Notes: generated by a model from the letters alone, not told the origin. Numbered from the stretch's first letter, positions 44,706 to 53,374 are shown. The stretch: 64,000 nt of DNA from Rhizobium bangladeshense (GCF_017357245.1 NZ_CP071612.1:1119001-1183000); one strand, 5' to 3'. Program-made: numbers and translations.

Positions 44706-45461
44706 TCATGCCGCGGCGATCGTATCGTTGAGATCGCGATAAGGCTTGAGCCGCTCGGACATCATCTCGGCCGGCACGATCAGACCCGCGACCTCGGCAA
44801 TACCGAGGACGGGGCAGGGCGAGACGAGGTCGAACTTCTCCTCTGTCAGCAGCACATGCGTTTCGGCCGAGCAACGCGCGATATGGCGCTTGATCGCCGC
44901 TTCCTCGAAATCGCCGGTGGAAAGCCCGTGAACGGGATGCGCGGCGGTGACGCCAAGAAAGAAGAGATCCGGGCGCAGCTGCGAGATCGCCGCCATCGCT
45001 GCCGCGCCCGTCGCCACCATGGAATGTTTATAGAGCCGGCCGCCGGTAAGGATCACTTCGGCCGTCGGATGCTGTTCCAGCTCGGCAGCGATCGTCGGGC
45101 TGTGGGTCGCTACCGTAAGCGGCATGTCACGCGGCAGTTGCCTGGCGATCTCCGCCGTCGTCGTGCCGCCGTCGAGGAAGACCATCTGCCCAGGCTTGAC
45201 CATCGCCGCTGCCTTGGCTCCCAGTCGCGCCTTTATCTCGGAGGAGACGCTGGCCCGCGCGGTGAAATCGGGCAGATCGGGTGAAAGCGGCATCGCGCCG
45301 CCATGCACGCGTTTGAGCAGTCCCTCGGCTGCCATTTCCCGGAGGTCGCGCCGGATCGTGTCTTCTGAAAGCGAAAAATCCTCGGCGACACGCTTGGCGA
45401 TCACCTGGCCATCGCGGCGCAATATGTCGAGTATCAGGGTCTTGCGCTGCGTCGTCAGCAT
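44706..45461 (-). CDS. DeoR family transcriptional regulator
   Basis: A 251-residue repressor. The N-terminus RKTLILDILRRDGQVIAKRV with DFSLSEDTIRRDLREMAAEG is the HTH; VHGGAMPLSPDLPDFTARAS and MVFLDGGTTTAEIARQLPRD form the sugar-phosphate-binding fold. ATG 45461 is chosen; the frame upstream runs through its own operator region. Divergent from the DUF4406 gene at 45590, and convergent with the asparaginase gene. Effector unknown, probably a sugar phosphate. Confidence 0.85.
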   Translation of the reverse strand: MLTTQRKTLILDILRRDGQVIAKRVAEDFSLSEDTIRRDLREMAAEGLLKRVHGGAMPLSPDLPDFTARASVSSEIKARLGAKAAAMVKPGQMVFLDGGTTTAEIARQLPRDMPLTVATHSPTIAAELEQHPTAEVILTGGRLYKHSMVATGAAAMAAISQLRPDLFFLGVTAAHPVHGLSTGDFEEAAIKRHIARCSAETHVLLTEEKFDLVSPCPVLGIAEVAGLIVPAEMMSERLKPYRDLNDTIAAA

Positions 45462-45470
45462 TGTCTCTCC

Positions 45471-45560
45471 GCACGAAAATTCACGAGATGGCATGATCTT
45501 GCACGAAATGACTCGACATTCAAGAAATATCGTGCATTTTCGGGAAATCCCGTGCATGAG
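45471..45560. promoter_or_regulatory. Operator array upstream of the DeoR gene
   Basis: GCACGAAAAT at 45471 and GCACGAAATG at 45501 are direct copies 30 bases apart; CGTGCATTTT at 45531 and CGTGCATGAG at 45551 are inverted forms 20 bases apart. The array fills the space before the DeoR start and the DUF4406 start at 45590, and suits several DeoR dimers or tetramers. Confidence 0.6.
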
Positions 45561-45589
45561 GCCGGGAGTGCTCACGCAGAAGCGGAGCG

Positions 45590-45958
45590 ATGGAGTGGAT
45601 CATGTTGATTTTGATTGCCGGGCCTTATCGGTCCGGAACGGGCGACGACCCGGAAAAGATGGCCGCCAACCTGAAGCGGCTGGAGGAACCCTCTTACGCC
45701 TTGTTCAAGGCCGGCCATGTGCCGATGATCGGCGAATGGGTGGCCCTGCCGATCTGGCATGCCGCCGGCGGCAGATCGGTCGGCGATGCGCTTTATGAGC
45801 AGATCTTCCATCCGGTCGCCGGCCGGCTGCTGCAGCTCTGCGAGGGCGTACTGCGCCTGCCCGGCGATTCCAAGGGCGCCGACAACGACGTGCGCATCGC
45901 CAGGGAACGCGGCATTCCGGTCTGGCACCGGCTGGAGGATGTGCCGGGCTGCGGGTGA
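45590..45958 (+). CDS. DUF4406 protein (nucleoside deoxyribosyltransferase-like)
   Basis: A 122-residue protein: MLILIAGPYRSGTGDDPEKM at the N-terminus is the glycosyl-binding GPY/R strand, and SYALFKAGHVPMIGEWVALP and LCEGVLRLPGDSKGADNDVR are conserved DUF4406 parts, with the Asp-Glu region of deoxyribosyltransferases only partly kept. ATG 45602 is an alternative start. Divergent from DeoR, so the likely target of that regulator; this suggests a role in nucleoside or sugar-phosphate turnover. Confidence 0.75.
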   Translation: MEWIMLILIAGPYRSGTGDDPEKMAANLKRLEEPSYALFKAGHVPMIGEWVALPIWHAAGGRSVGDALYEQIFHPVAGRLLQLCEGVLRLPGDSKGADNDVRIARERGIPVWHRLEDVPGCG

Positions 45959-45996
45959 GCGGCGCAATGTGAAGGAAAGTTGGGCGCAAGATCTGC

Positions 45997-46130
45997 CCCT
46001 CACCCTAACCCTCTCCCCCCTGACGGGGCGAGGGACGTGGCTTGCGAGAGGTGAGTGGGAATGGAGGGCGTGCGGCATATCCCCTTCTCCCTGTCACGAT
46101 GGGAAGAAGGCCCCGGCAGGCGGATGAGGG
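45997..46130. repeat. Rhizobial palindromic intergenic repeat, copy 2
   Basis: Inverted relative to the copy at 35568. It starts CCCTCACCCTAACCCTCTCC, includes GTGCGGCATATCCCC in the middle and ends CGGCAGGCGGATGAGG. The middle arms differ more than the ends, as expected of palindromic mosaic elements. It lies between the DUF4406 and glutathione transferase genes. Confidence 0.75.
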
Positions 46131-46243
46131 GCGCTACGGACACGCCGCTTCAAATGGCCTTCGAAGGGATCGCAAAACCGAATCTCCCAATTCCGGCGCG
46201 CCTACGCCTGCGCTATAACCATAGCCGAAAGGAGTCGAGAACC

Positions 46244-46864
46244 ATGCTGACACTGTATTACGCGCCGGCAACCTGCGCGCTCGCAAGCCTGATTGCCTTG
46301 GAAGAATCCGGCCTTGCCTTCGAAACGAAAAAGCTCAGCTTCAGCGATGGCGAGCAGCGTTCGCCGGATTATCTGAAGATCAATCCGAAGGGCCGTGTGC
46401 CGGCGCTCGTCACCGATCGCGGCGTGCTGACGGAGACGCCAGCGATCCTCGGCTTCATCGCTGAAATCGCCCCGGCCGCCAAGCTCGCGCCATTCGGCGA
46501 TGCTTTCGAAATGGCGCGGCTGCAATCCTTCAACAGCTATCTCTGCTCGACCGTGCATGTGAACCATGCCCATCGCCGGCGCGGCTCCCGCTGGGCCGAC
46601 GAGCCGGCGGCACTCGAGGCGATGAAGGCCAAGGTACCGCAGAATATGGCCGATTGCTTCACCCTGATCGAAGAGAAGATGTTCGAAGGCCCGTGGGTGA
46701 TGGGAGAGACCTATTCGCTCGCCGATCCCTATCTCTTCGTCATGACCGACTGGCTGCCGTCCGACGGCGTCGATCCCGCCCGCTTCGCAAAAGTCAGCGA
46801 CCACCACGCCCGCATGATGCTGCGCCCAGCAGTCCAGCGGGCGCTGGCCTACGACCGGGGCTGA
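46244..46864 (+). CDS. Glutathione S-transferase family protein
   Basis: A 206-residue protein with AAAGGAG eight bases before ATG 46244. Residues 1-78 are the thioredoxin-like domain (LTLYYAPATCALASLIALEE, INPKGRVPALVTDRGVLTET), with the TCALA pair in the Tyr/Cys-type site, so beta class-like. The C-terminal helical domain has FEGPWVMGETYSLADPYLFV with the N-capping Asp. Substrate unknown. No operon partner: the next gene is convergent after 200 bases that hold no gene. Confidence 0.85.
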   Translation: MLTLYYAPATCALASLIALEESGLAFETKKLSFSDGEQRSPDYLKINPKGRVPALVTDRGVLTETPAILGFIAEIAPAAKLAPFGDAFEMARLQSFNSYLCSTVHVNHAHRRRGSRWADEPAALEAMKAKVPQNMADCFTLIEEKMFEGPWVMGETYSLADPYLFVMTDWLPSDGVDPARFAKVSDHHARMMLRPAVQRALAYDRG

Positions 46865-47064
46865 TATGCAGGGATGTTAAGCTCGTCGGTCACGCTGGAT
46901 CGGCTATTGCGTCTCCGCTCGGCCAAATACATCAGAAGACTGGGCGGCTTGGATCCTTGGCCCGCGCTTCGGCCGCATGGGTAAGTCTGTTGTCCCAGAC
47001 GGGGCCGCCGACCAGATCGTCGCCCTCAGCAGCTACGCCCGAAGCGGCGCCATCTCCAGCCCCA

Positions 47065-47874
47065 TCAACCGCCGGCGCCCTGGTATTTGCGGGTGGCGTA
47101 GCGCCAGTGGGCCATGGCGAGCAGCACCCAAACCGGGCCGGCGACGAGCGCCACCGGTCCGGCCCAATCGCCGAGGATCGGGATCGGTTTGCCAAGCAGG
47201 GCGCCGACCGGGACCGAACTTGTCAGCGCCAGCGGAACAGCGGTGATCAGGGTGATCTGGATGCTGCCCGGGAAGATGTTGAGCGGGTAGCGCGTCAGCT
47301 CCCAGAAGCCGAAGAAGATCGAGAACAGGTGGTTCGATCGCACCCACATCAGCGCCGTCGCGCCGATCATGGTGATCATCGCACCGGTGAGCAGCGTCGC
47401 GCTGACGATCGCGGCCAGCAGGAACGCCACGGACGAGGCAGACCAGGCGAAGTCGACGGAGAGGACCGCCCAGCCGAGCAGCGGCACCGCCAGGATGATA
47501 TGGCCGGCATAACCGATATTGAGGCCGGAAAAGACGAGATAGGCCCAGGGGCTGAACGGCTTGACCAGCAGCGTATCATAGGTGCCCAGCCGCACCAGCT
47601 CCTCGAGATCGCGCAATTGCACGAAGCTCATTGCCGCACCCAGCGAATAGGCGAGCAGCTGGAAGCTGAAGAGCAGCGCCAGCTCCGGCCAGGTCCAGCC
47701 GCCAAGCGTCTGGAAGCGGGCAAGCAGGATGCCGATGGTGGCAAAGACGCTGCCGTAGGAAAGGACCTGCGCAAGCCGGTCGAGCCAGAAGGCGCCCCGA
47801 TATTCCATTTGTGAGCGGACATGCATGCGCACCAAGTGGGGAATGACGCGGAGGTGATGAAGGAGCATGATCAT
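47065..47874 (-). CDS. ABC-2 type permease, second subunit (DUF990-like)
   Basis: A 269-residue membrane protein with six helices (SVFATIGILLARFQTLGG, ELALLFSFQLLAYSLGAAMS, IILAVPLLGWAVLSVDFAWS, GPVALVAGPVWVLLAMAHWR). QLRDLEELVRLGTYDTLLVK and SPWAYLVFSGLNIGYA are the characteristic DUF990 loop. Its ATG at 47874 overlaps the stop of the first permease (ATGA). With its partner it should make a heterodimeric channel for the ATPase at 48762, probably exporting a hydrophobic or cationic compound. Confidence 0.82.
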   Translation of the reverse strand: MIMLLHHLRVIPHLVRMHVRSQMEYRGAFWLDRLAQVLSYGSVFATIGILLARFQTLGGWTWPELALLFSFQLLAYSLGAAMSFVQLRDLEELVRLGTYDTLLVKPFSPWAYLVFSGLNIGYAGHIILAVPLLGWAVLSVDFAWSASSVAFLLAAIVSATLLTGAMITMIGATALMWVRSNHLFSIFFGFWELTRYPLNIFPGSIQITLITAVPLALTSSVPVGALLGKPIPILGDWAGPVALVAGPVWVLLAMAHWRYATRKYQGAGG

Positions 47875-48671
47875 CCCCCCTGCACGGTGATGCGGCGCGA
47901 CGCCATGCGCCAGAGCCAGAGCACGCCCGAAAGGAACAGTCCGGCCCAGCCGAGGCCAAGGCCGAGATGCAGCCAGGTGTCGGCGACAGAAAGCCTGCCG
48001 AGATAGACGGCGTTGGGATAATACACGACCCAGGCGAAGGGCAGGTGACGGGCGATCGTCGCCAGCGGCTCGGGAAAGAACCAGAACGGCACCAGCACAC
48101 CGGAGAACAGATGCAGCAGGGCGCCGAGGATCCAGTCCAGCGAGAAGCTCGTCATCAGCCAGAAGGCGATCAGGCCGAAAAGCGCCGACATCAGGAAAAT
48201 CAGCACGAAGGACAGCGCCCAGAAGGCGACAAACATCAGGCCGTGAAACAGGCTTGCCGGCGCCAGCATGCCATAGAACAAGGCCGTGAAGGCGACGGTC
48301 GGGATGACCTGCGTCGTCAGACGGTAGGAAAAGCTGCCGCATTCATTGGCGAAGAGATAGAGCGGATAGGAGAGCGGCTTCAGCAGCCAGACGGCGATAT
48401 CGCCTGTCTTGAGTGAGCGGCCGATCTCGCCGATGATCCTTTCAGGGCGGGTGGCGCCCATGACAGCGCCGCCGAGCAGGGCGTAGGTCACCATCTGCTG
48501 CAGCGAGACGCCGTCGACGACCGTCGCGCCGGCGCCGGCATAGACGGCGAGCCAGATTGCGACGCGGGCGACGACCTGGACGAGCTTGCCGAAAATATTG
48601 GCCCAGACCTCGTTGCGGTAGGCGAGCTGCGCGTGGAAGGCGCTGCGCGTGAAGGCAAGATACGCATTCAT
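47871..48671 (-). CDS. ABC-2 type permease, first subunit
   Basis: A 266-residue membrane protein, MNAYLAFTRSAFHAQLAYRN then EVWANIFGKLVQVVARVAIW, with about six helices (TVAFTALFYGMLAPASLFHG, FVAFWALSFVLIFLMSALFG, WAGLFLSGVLWLWRMASRR). Homologous to the DUF990/viologen-exporter permeases. Its ATG at 48671 has no ribosome-binding site. It is the third of three tandemly repeated ATGs, and reaching it seems to require re-initiation after two 16-codon ORFs (see the repeat at 48637). Confidence 0.82.
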   Translation of the reverse strand: MNAYLAFTRSAFHAQLAYRNEVWANIFGKLVQVVARVAIWLAVYAGAGATVVDGVSLQQMVTYALLGGAVMGATRPERIIGEIGRSLKTGDIAVWLLKPLSYPLYLFANECGSFSYRLTTQVIPTVAFTALFYGMLAPASLFHGLMFVAFWALSFVLIFLMSALFGLIAFWLMTSFSLDWILGALLHLFSGVLVPFWFFPEPLATIARHLPFAWVVYYPNAVYLGRLSVADTWLHLGLGLGWAGLFLSGVLWLWRMASRRITVQGG

Positions 48672-48765
48672 GGTTTCGGCGCCCGGGCGTTGCGGGTGAA
48701 GGCAAGATAAGCGCTCATGGTGTCGGCGCCGGGGGGGCGCGGGTGAAGGTGAGATACGCGCTCAT
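48637..48765 (-). repeat. 47-bp tandem repeat of the permease start region, with two coupled mini-ORFs
   Basis: Reading the minus strand, ATGs lie at 48765, 48718 and 48671, exactly 47 bases apart. Each is followed by near-identical sequence encoding MSAYLxFTR or MNAYLAFTR. The first ATG overlaps the ATPase stop (ATGA). Copies 1 and 2 encode 16 codons (MSAYLTFTRAPPAPTP; MSAYLAFTRNARAPKP), each ending in a TGA that overlaps the next ATG (ATGA). Because 17 codons minus 4 bases is 47, each unit recreates the coupling. Copy 3 is the real permease start. Confidence 0.85.
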
Positions 48766-49763
48766 GAGGCCCGTGCCATGGCGTTGCGGCGTTGGTAGAA
48801 GGTGCGGATCACCTCTTCGATATCGGGCTCGTGCAGCGCCACATCCTTGAGGTCACGGTCACTGCCGACCTCCGAAAGGATTTTGACCAGCGAGACGTCT
48901 TCGCGCTCGATCAGATATTCCTTGCGCAGTCCCTCGTCGCTGACGAGCGATGCCATCCTGAGCGGCAAGGGGCCGGGGTCGCTCGCAAACTCCAGCGTCA
49001 GCCGCCGGGCCGAGCCAAGGGCTGCGCGAAGGCTGCGCAATTCCCCGTCGAAGATCAGCCTGGCGTGATCGACCATGATCAGCCGCGGGCAGATGGTCTC
49101 GATGTCCTGCAGGTCATGGGTGGTGAGGATGATGGTGACGCCGCGTTCGCGGTTGATCTCGGAGAGGAAGCGGCGCACGGCATCCTTGGCGACCACGTCG
49201 AGACCGATCGTCGGTTCGTCGAGAAAGAGGATCTTCGGATCGTGCAGCAGCGACATCACGATCTCGGCGCGCATGCGCTGGCCGAGGCTGAGCTGGCGCA
49301 CCGCCCGGTCGAGGAAGGGGGTGAGGTCGAGCAGCTCGCTGAAGTGGCGCAGATTATCGGCGTAACGGGCAGGCGGAATATCATAGATGCGCTGGTGCAG
49401 GGTGAAGCTGTCGATCAGGGGCAGGTCCCACCACAGCTGGCTGCGCTGGCCGAAGACGACGCCGATCTCGCGAGCATTGTCCATGCGGGAGAGATGCGGC
49501 GTGCGGCCGAGCACCGAAATCGTGCCGGCGCTCGGCACCAGGATGCCGGTCATCATCTTGATCATCGTCGATTTGCCGGCGCCGTTCGGGCCGAGATAGC
49601 CGACGGCCTCGCCGGCCATAATATCGAAGCCGATATCGGAAACGGCCTGAACCTCGGTATATTCGCTGGTCACCAGCGTCTTGAAGGCGCCGATGAGACC
49701 GGGAAATCGCTTGTGTTGCCGGAAGCGTTTGCTGACGCCCCGGGCTTCGATCATAGCCGTCAT
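48762..49763 (-). CDS. ABC transporter ATP-binding protein
   Basis: A 333-residue ATPase. Walker A is YLGPNGAGKSTMIKMMTG near residue 55, the signature is LSLGQRMRAEIVMSLLHDPK, Walker B is ILFLDEPTIGLD, and the switch His is TTHDLQDIE. The C-terminal 80 residues (LEFASDPGPLPLRMASLVSD) are the regulatory part of exporter ATPases linked to DUF990 permeases. ATG 49763 has GAGG 8 bases away and is preferred; an ATG at 49769 is in frame. Its stop at 48762 overlaps the first repeated ATG of the permease region. Confidence 0.88.
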   Translation of the reverse strand: MTAMIEARGVSKRFRQHKRFPGLIGAFKTLVTSEYTEVQAVSDIGFDIMAGEAVGYLGPNGAGKSTMIKMMTGILVPSAGTISVLGRTPHLSRMDNAREIGVVFGQRSQLWWDLPLIDSFTLHQRIYDIPPARYADNLRHFSELLDLTPFLDRAVRQLSLGQRMRAEIVMSLLHDPKILFLDEPTIGLDVVAKDAVRRFLSEINRERGVTIILTTHDLQDIETICPRLIMVDHARLIFDGELRSLRAALGSARRLTLEFASDPGPLPLRMASLVSDEGLRKEYLIEREDVSLVKILSEVGSDRDLKDVALHEPDIEEVIRTFYQRRNAMARAS

Positions 49764-49880
49764 GCACATTGCCTCGCGTGTTCAAGCCGACTCGGCAGGA
49801 GCAGGGAGAAGGCAGGCTAGCGGGATGTGGGATTCGTGCAAGGTTAAGTTGCGCTTGGGGTCGTCCGGCTGAGCTTTTTC

Positions 49881-50348
49881 TCAATCGCGATGCCAGCCGA
49901 GGATGAAGAAATAGGAGAAGCTGTTCATTTTCTCCTCGATGGGGTTGATGGCCAAAGCCGCCTCATCGAAATCCCTGGTTCCACGTAAACTATAGACCCT
50001 TTTGCACCTTCCGAGGGAGTCGGTCCATATGTGGCAAGTTTGTATTTCGGCCTCTATCTGAAATTCTTCATGTACAATATCGCGCACATCCAGCATGATT
50101 CGTCTGGCGTGGGTTTCTGGATCCTTGATGTAGGAACGGCCGTCGAACGTCAGCGCCTTTGCCACTATCAAAGAACGTTCGTCATTATCGCAGGTAAAAA
50201 TCACTACCGCGTCGGGTACATGCTTTCCGAATTCCGGGCATTTGGCCTCCAGCGCATCGAGCGAATTTATGGAAAAGCTCTCGGGCAAATCAGCAGCGTT
50301 CGCGGACATGGAAATTAAAATCGACGCAAGATAAAGAATAGAATTCAT
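49881..50348 (-). CDS. Secreted Cys-containing protein of unknown function
   Basis: A 155-residue protein with signal peptide MNSILYLASILISMSANA. The mature part has four cysteines (ALEAKCPEFG, VIFTCDNDE, AEIQTCHIWT, LGRCKRVYS), consistent with two disulfides. Codon use and GC are clearly lower than in flanking genes, a hint of transfer. The longer frame to 50423 lacks support. No family recognised and no operon partner. Confidence 0.6.
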   Translation of the reverse strand: MNSILYLASILISMSANAADLPESFSINSLDALEAKCPEFGKHVPDAVVIFTCDNDERSLIVAKALTFDGRSYIKDPETHARRIMLDVRDIVHEEFQIEAEIQTCHIWTDSLGRCKRVYSLRGTRDFDEAALAINPIEEKMNSFSYFFILGWHRD

Positions 50349-50536
50349 TAATATTGCTTTCACACGCGTGCCGTTCGCTGCCGGGAGACGGCGAACCCGC
50401 AGTTTAACACGCTTGCCAGTCACGATTCAGACGGTCAATCGCTTTTCAACCGCGTGACCCGAATCAGTTGTTGATCGCCTGGAGGCGCCGTGAACGAAGG
50501 CCGTTTTTGATCACGGCGCCCCCGCAGAGATCGGTA

Positions 50537-51094
50537 TCAGCCCGCTTGTCGTTGGAACCGCTGACGCAGGATTGCCGCTGCGTCTATCGGCATTGGCCGT
50601 TCGACGCGTCTATAGACACTGCCGTCGCGCGTCCGGCTCACCAGGCCGAGTTCGCAGAGCTCCCGCCGCAGCAAAGCGTGATCTCCAAACAGGTGCCTGT
50701 CGCGAAGAAGAGCACTGACCTCCTTTTCGGACATTTCCATTGCCGAGGGAAGCTGCGACCAGAGAAGCCAAAGCGCCGTAATTTGATCCGTGCGCCGCGA
50801 CGGCCAGCGCATCAGGCGAAACTCTCCGTCGAAGCTGCGTTGAACACGGTCGATATGCTTCCGGTCGATCTCGGGATCGGCGACGGGCACTGCTGTCGGG
50901 CGGATGGCCTCGCTGTCAGCTGGATCGGCTTTCGCACGAAGGCTCTGGAAATTGCCGTGACCGGCAGCCTTTGCCAGCATGTTGAGGAACTGGAGGTGAG
51001 AGGGAAGACCCTCATGGGCGGAGAGCTGCAGGCGCAGCGATTTCGCAAATGCGGATGCGTCGCTCACTTCGAGCGGAATGAGTTTTCTGGACAT
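50537..51094 (-). CDS. DUF2087 domain protein
   Basis: A 185-residue protein. Residues 1-50 form a helical N-terminal part (SDASAFAKSLRLQLSAHEGL, LNMLAKAAGHGNFQSLR). Residues 85-165 are DUF2087: RTDQITALWLLWSQLP, SEKEVSALLRDRHLFGDHAL and LRRELCELGLVSRTRDGSVY with RRVE. DUF2087 is a winged-helix-like domain often on its own or fused to regulators, so a nucleic-acid role is plausible but unproved. It starts with ATG 51094 and is flanked by short noncoding gaps without genes. Confidence 0.75.
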   Translation of the reverse strand: MSRKLIPLEVSDASAFAKSLRLQLSAHEGLPSHLQFLNMLAKAAGHGNFQSLRAKADPADSEAIRPTAVPVADPEIDRKHIDRVQRSFDGEFRLMRWPSRRTDQITALWLLWSQLPSAMEMSEKEVSALLRDRHLFGDHALLRRELCELGLVSRTRDGSVYRRVERPMPIDAAAILRQRFQRQAG

Positions 51095-51269
51095 GACCTA
51101 TCCTTTGGTCGTGCCGTTCCGGATGGATTATCGGTGATCGCCCTTCCGACATGGCACGGGATCGGTGTCCATATCTCAATCATTGTCAGGTTTAGCGAGT
51201 TCCGGAGAACGGCGATGCCTGGGTGAACTGCAGACCCGGCGCAGCAATTATCACCGCGCCCTCGATATT

Positions 51270-52148
51270 TCAACTGTCTTGCAGTTCGGTGGGACCGGCC
51301 GATGGCCCGGCATCGCGGACAAAGTCGGCGGCAGTCAGGGGAACCGGCCTGTAGCCGTCGACATCGGCGATGCCGTATTCGCGCGCCAATGCCGCGGCGA
51401 TCTGCACGCGCCCGGACTTCGACATCAGCGCCGGGTCTCGCCACAGGCCACCGATGACATGGCCGATGAACTGAGGCGATTCCGAATTGCTCATGTCGAA
51501 ATACTCGGCGTTCTCAAGCACCGCTTCGGTGCGGACCAGCCCCGGATAGAGCGCGATCGCCGCGACATTGTGAGGGCGCAGCTCATGCGCGAAATCGGCG
51601 GCCATCTTGTCGGCGGCGGCTTTGGCTATGCCATAGATCGCATTGCCTTCGTATAGCTGGGCGGCCCAGAAGGAGATGTTGACGATCAGGCCGCGTCGCG
51701 CCGAGATCATCAACGGAGCGACAGCGCGCGACATCATGAAAGCACCCCGCAGAGCAGTGCCGATCATCGCCTCCCATCGCCGGGCCGGCTGCTCCCAGAA
51801 TGGCTTAGGCCAGGTGAATTCGCCATCTTCGACCATGTTTTCGTAACCCGGCCAGGCATTGTTCACCAGAATATCGAGCCTGCCGCCGGCCCGGATCGCT
51901 TCAGTCAGGCGTTCATTGTCGGCATCGCTGGCGTGATCGCATCGATGGACGAAGAGACGCCCCGGCAGTTTTGCCGCTTCAAGCTCCAGCCCCTCGAGCG
52001 AACCCGCCGATCCCGCTTGATTTGCCTCTGCCTCGAAACGTGTCCTGCCGGTCACATGAACGGTGACGCCTTCGGCAAGCAGAGCAAGTGCAATGCCGCG
52101 CCCAATACCGCGGCTTCCGCCGGTGACCAAAGCGATAACGTCTTTCAT
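51270..52148 (-). CDS. Short-chain dehydrogenase, DHRS1-like
   Basis: A 292-residue NAD(P)-dependent oxidoreductase. IALVTGGSRGIGRGIALALL is the cofactor loop, DILVNNAWPG the structural Asn strand, IYGIAKAAADKMAADFAHEL the Tyr-x-x-x-Lys helix, and ALYPGLVRTEAVLENAEYFD the flexible lid. AGGAGG is nine bases before ATG 52148; the frame extends upstream without support. Substrate not deducible and no neighbour suggests one. Confidence 0.82.
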   Translation of the reverse strand: MKDVIALVTGGSRGIGRGIALALLAEGVTVHVTGRTRFEAEANQAGSAGSLEGLELEAAKLPGRLFVHRCDHASDADNERLTEAIRAGGRLDILVNNAWPGYENMVEDGEFTWPKPFWEQPARRWEAMIGTALRGAFMMSRAVAPLMISARRGLIVNISFWAAQLYEGNAIYGIAKAAADKMAADFAHELRPHNVAAIALYPGLVRTEAVLENAEYFDMSNSESPQFIGHVIGGLWRDPALMSKSGRVQIAAALAREYGIADVDGYRPVPLTAADFVRDAGPSAGPTELQDS

Positions 52149-52510
52149 GTTGGGCCTCCTGAGTGGACTGTCGATCGACGCGGATGCGCGCATACTGGCA
52201 GAGAGGCTTGCGCCGGGCGACCGCTTTTTGAGAAGGGCCATCAGCTTGGCAGGAGCCGAGCAGGCACGGCGTATTCGCAGTTGGAGGTTTGATCTTTGCG
52301 TATGACCGGGAACAAGGGCGAGGTTCTGATGTTTAGAGGCACCTTCTGCGGCATCTGACGAGTTACGCGACGTAGTCAGGTTTGCTCGGGGAGATCAGAT
52401 ACCTCGGCGCCGGTCCACCGAGGCATCGCATCGCACGAGAACAGTCGGCAAGCGCCATCATAGCGCCAGGCATAAGGAAGCGGCATTCAAAAAGCGTGGA
52501 GGAGGATGGG
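52149..52510. other. Intergenic region between two divergent genes
   Basis: Holds the divergent promoters of the DHRS1-like and DUF2231 genes. A frame near 52160-52300 reads SGLSIDADARILAERLAPGD and AISLAGAEQARRIRSWRFDL; it has a protein-like look but no start or partner. I call nothing in it. Confidence 0.35.
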
Positions 52511-52969
52511 ATGAACCCGAAAAGCACCTTTAGCATTGCCGGTCATCCGATCCACCCGATGTTGATCCCGTTCCCGGTCGCAGCCTTCGTCGGCACGCTG
52601 GTTCTCGACATCGTCTACGCCCGGTCGGGCGATCCGGCCTGGGCAGCTGCAACCAACTGGATGCTCGGCGCCGGCCTTGTCATGGCGGCGCTGGCTGCCG
52701 TTGCCGGCTTGATCGATTTCTTCGGCGACAGCCGCATTCGCGACCTGCGCGACGCCTGGTTTCATATGATCGGCAATGTCGTCCTCGTCCTGATCGAGGC
52801 AGTCAACCTCTGGCGGCGAATGGCCGAAGGCGGCGACTTCATCGTGCCGACCGGATTGGTCCTGTCTTTGATCGCCACCGCCCTTCTTCTGTTCAACGGC
52901 TGGAAAGGCTGGGAAATGGTCTATCGCCACCGCGTTGGCGTCAGCGAGGATCCGGGCACGACGAGATGA
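52511..52969 (+). CDS. DUF2231 membrane protein
   Basis: A 152-residue protein with GGAGG before ATG 52511. SIAGHPIHPMLIPFPVAAFV is the DUF2231 signature with its two His residues; four helices follow (AATNWMLGAGLVMAALAAVA, FHMIGNVVLVLIEAVNLWRR, GLVLSLIATALLLFNGWKGW). Such proteins may bind metal or heme in the membrane, but the role is unknown. Downstream lies a small minus-strand gene. Confidence 0.82.
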   Translation: MNPKSTFSIAGHPIHPMLIPFPVAAFVGTLVLDIVYARSGDPAWAAATNWMLGAGLVMAALAAVAGLIDFFGDSRIRDLRDAWFHMIGNVVLVLIEAVNLWRRMAEGGDFIVPTGLVLSLIATALLLFNGWKGWEMVYRHRVGVSEDPGTTR

Positions 52970-53036
52970 TGCACAGCATGCATCCATAGCCGACGCCCCC
53001 GGTTTCTCTAATCCTGCGAAAGCGTGGGAGCGGTGC

Positions 53037-53231
53037 TCACGCGCATTTCGCCAGCTGCGGTTCGGCCTCGGCATAAAAGTCGGTCTCCACTCGCAGCGGC
53101 AGATCGGCGATGTCGCGCAGCGACATGCGCTCGACCTCGGGGTGGCGCAGCGGATCGTCCTTCCAGCTTGGAACGATGTCCACGCGGCCCATTGCACGGG
53201 CGGGCTTCAAGAAAAACTTCAGCAACGACAT
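53037..53231 (-). CDS. Small protein of unknown function
   Basis: A 64-residue protein starting at ATG 53231. It has MSLLKFFLKPARAMGRVDIV then PSWKDDPLRHPEVERMSLRD, ending in VETDFYAEAEPQLAKC. The start is amphipathic and basic, the rest polar and acidic. I know similar small rhizobial proteins only as hypothetical. It is divergent from the LysR gene at 53375 and may be its target. Confidence 0.55.
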   Translation of the reverse strand: MSLLKFFLKPARAMGRVDIVPSWKDDPLRHPEVERMSLRDIADLPLRVETDFYAEAEPQLAKCA

Positions 53232-53374
53232 GGCATGCCTCGCTTTCTCCAACGGCTACGAGATCGTGACCACCCGGCCGCTGGTACGGAATGGGCTCCT
53301 CGATTTTGGCAATGTCGGCCGCCGTGTGCGGATTTTCAATTGAGATTACGATGGCTGTCTTATAGAAAAACTAT

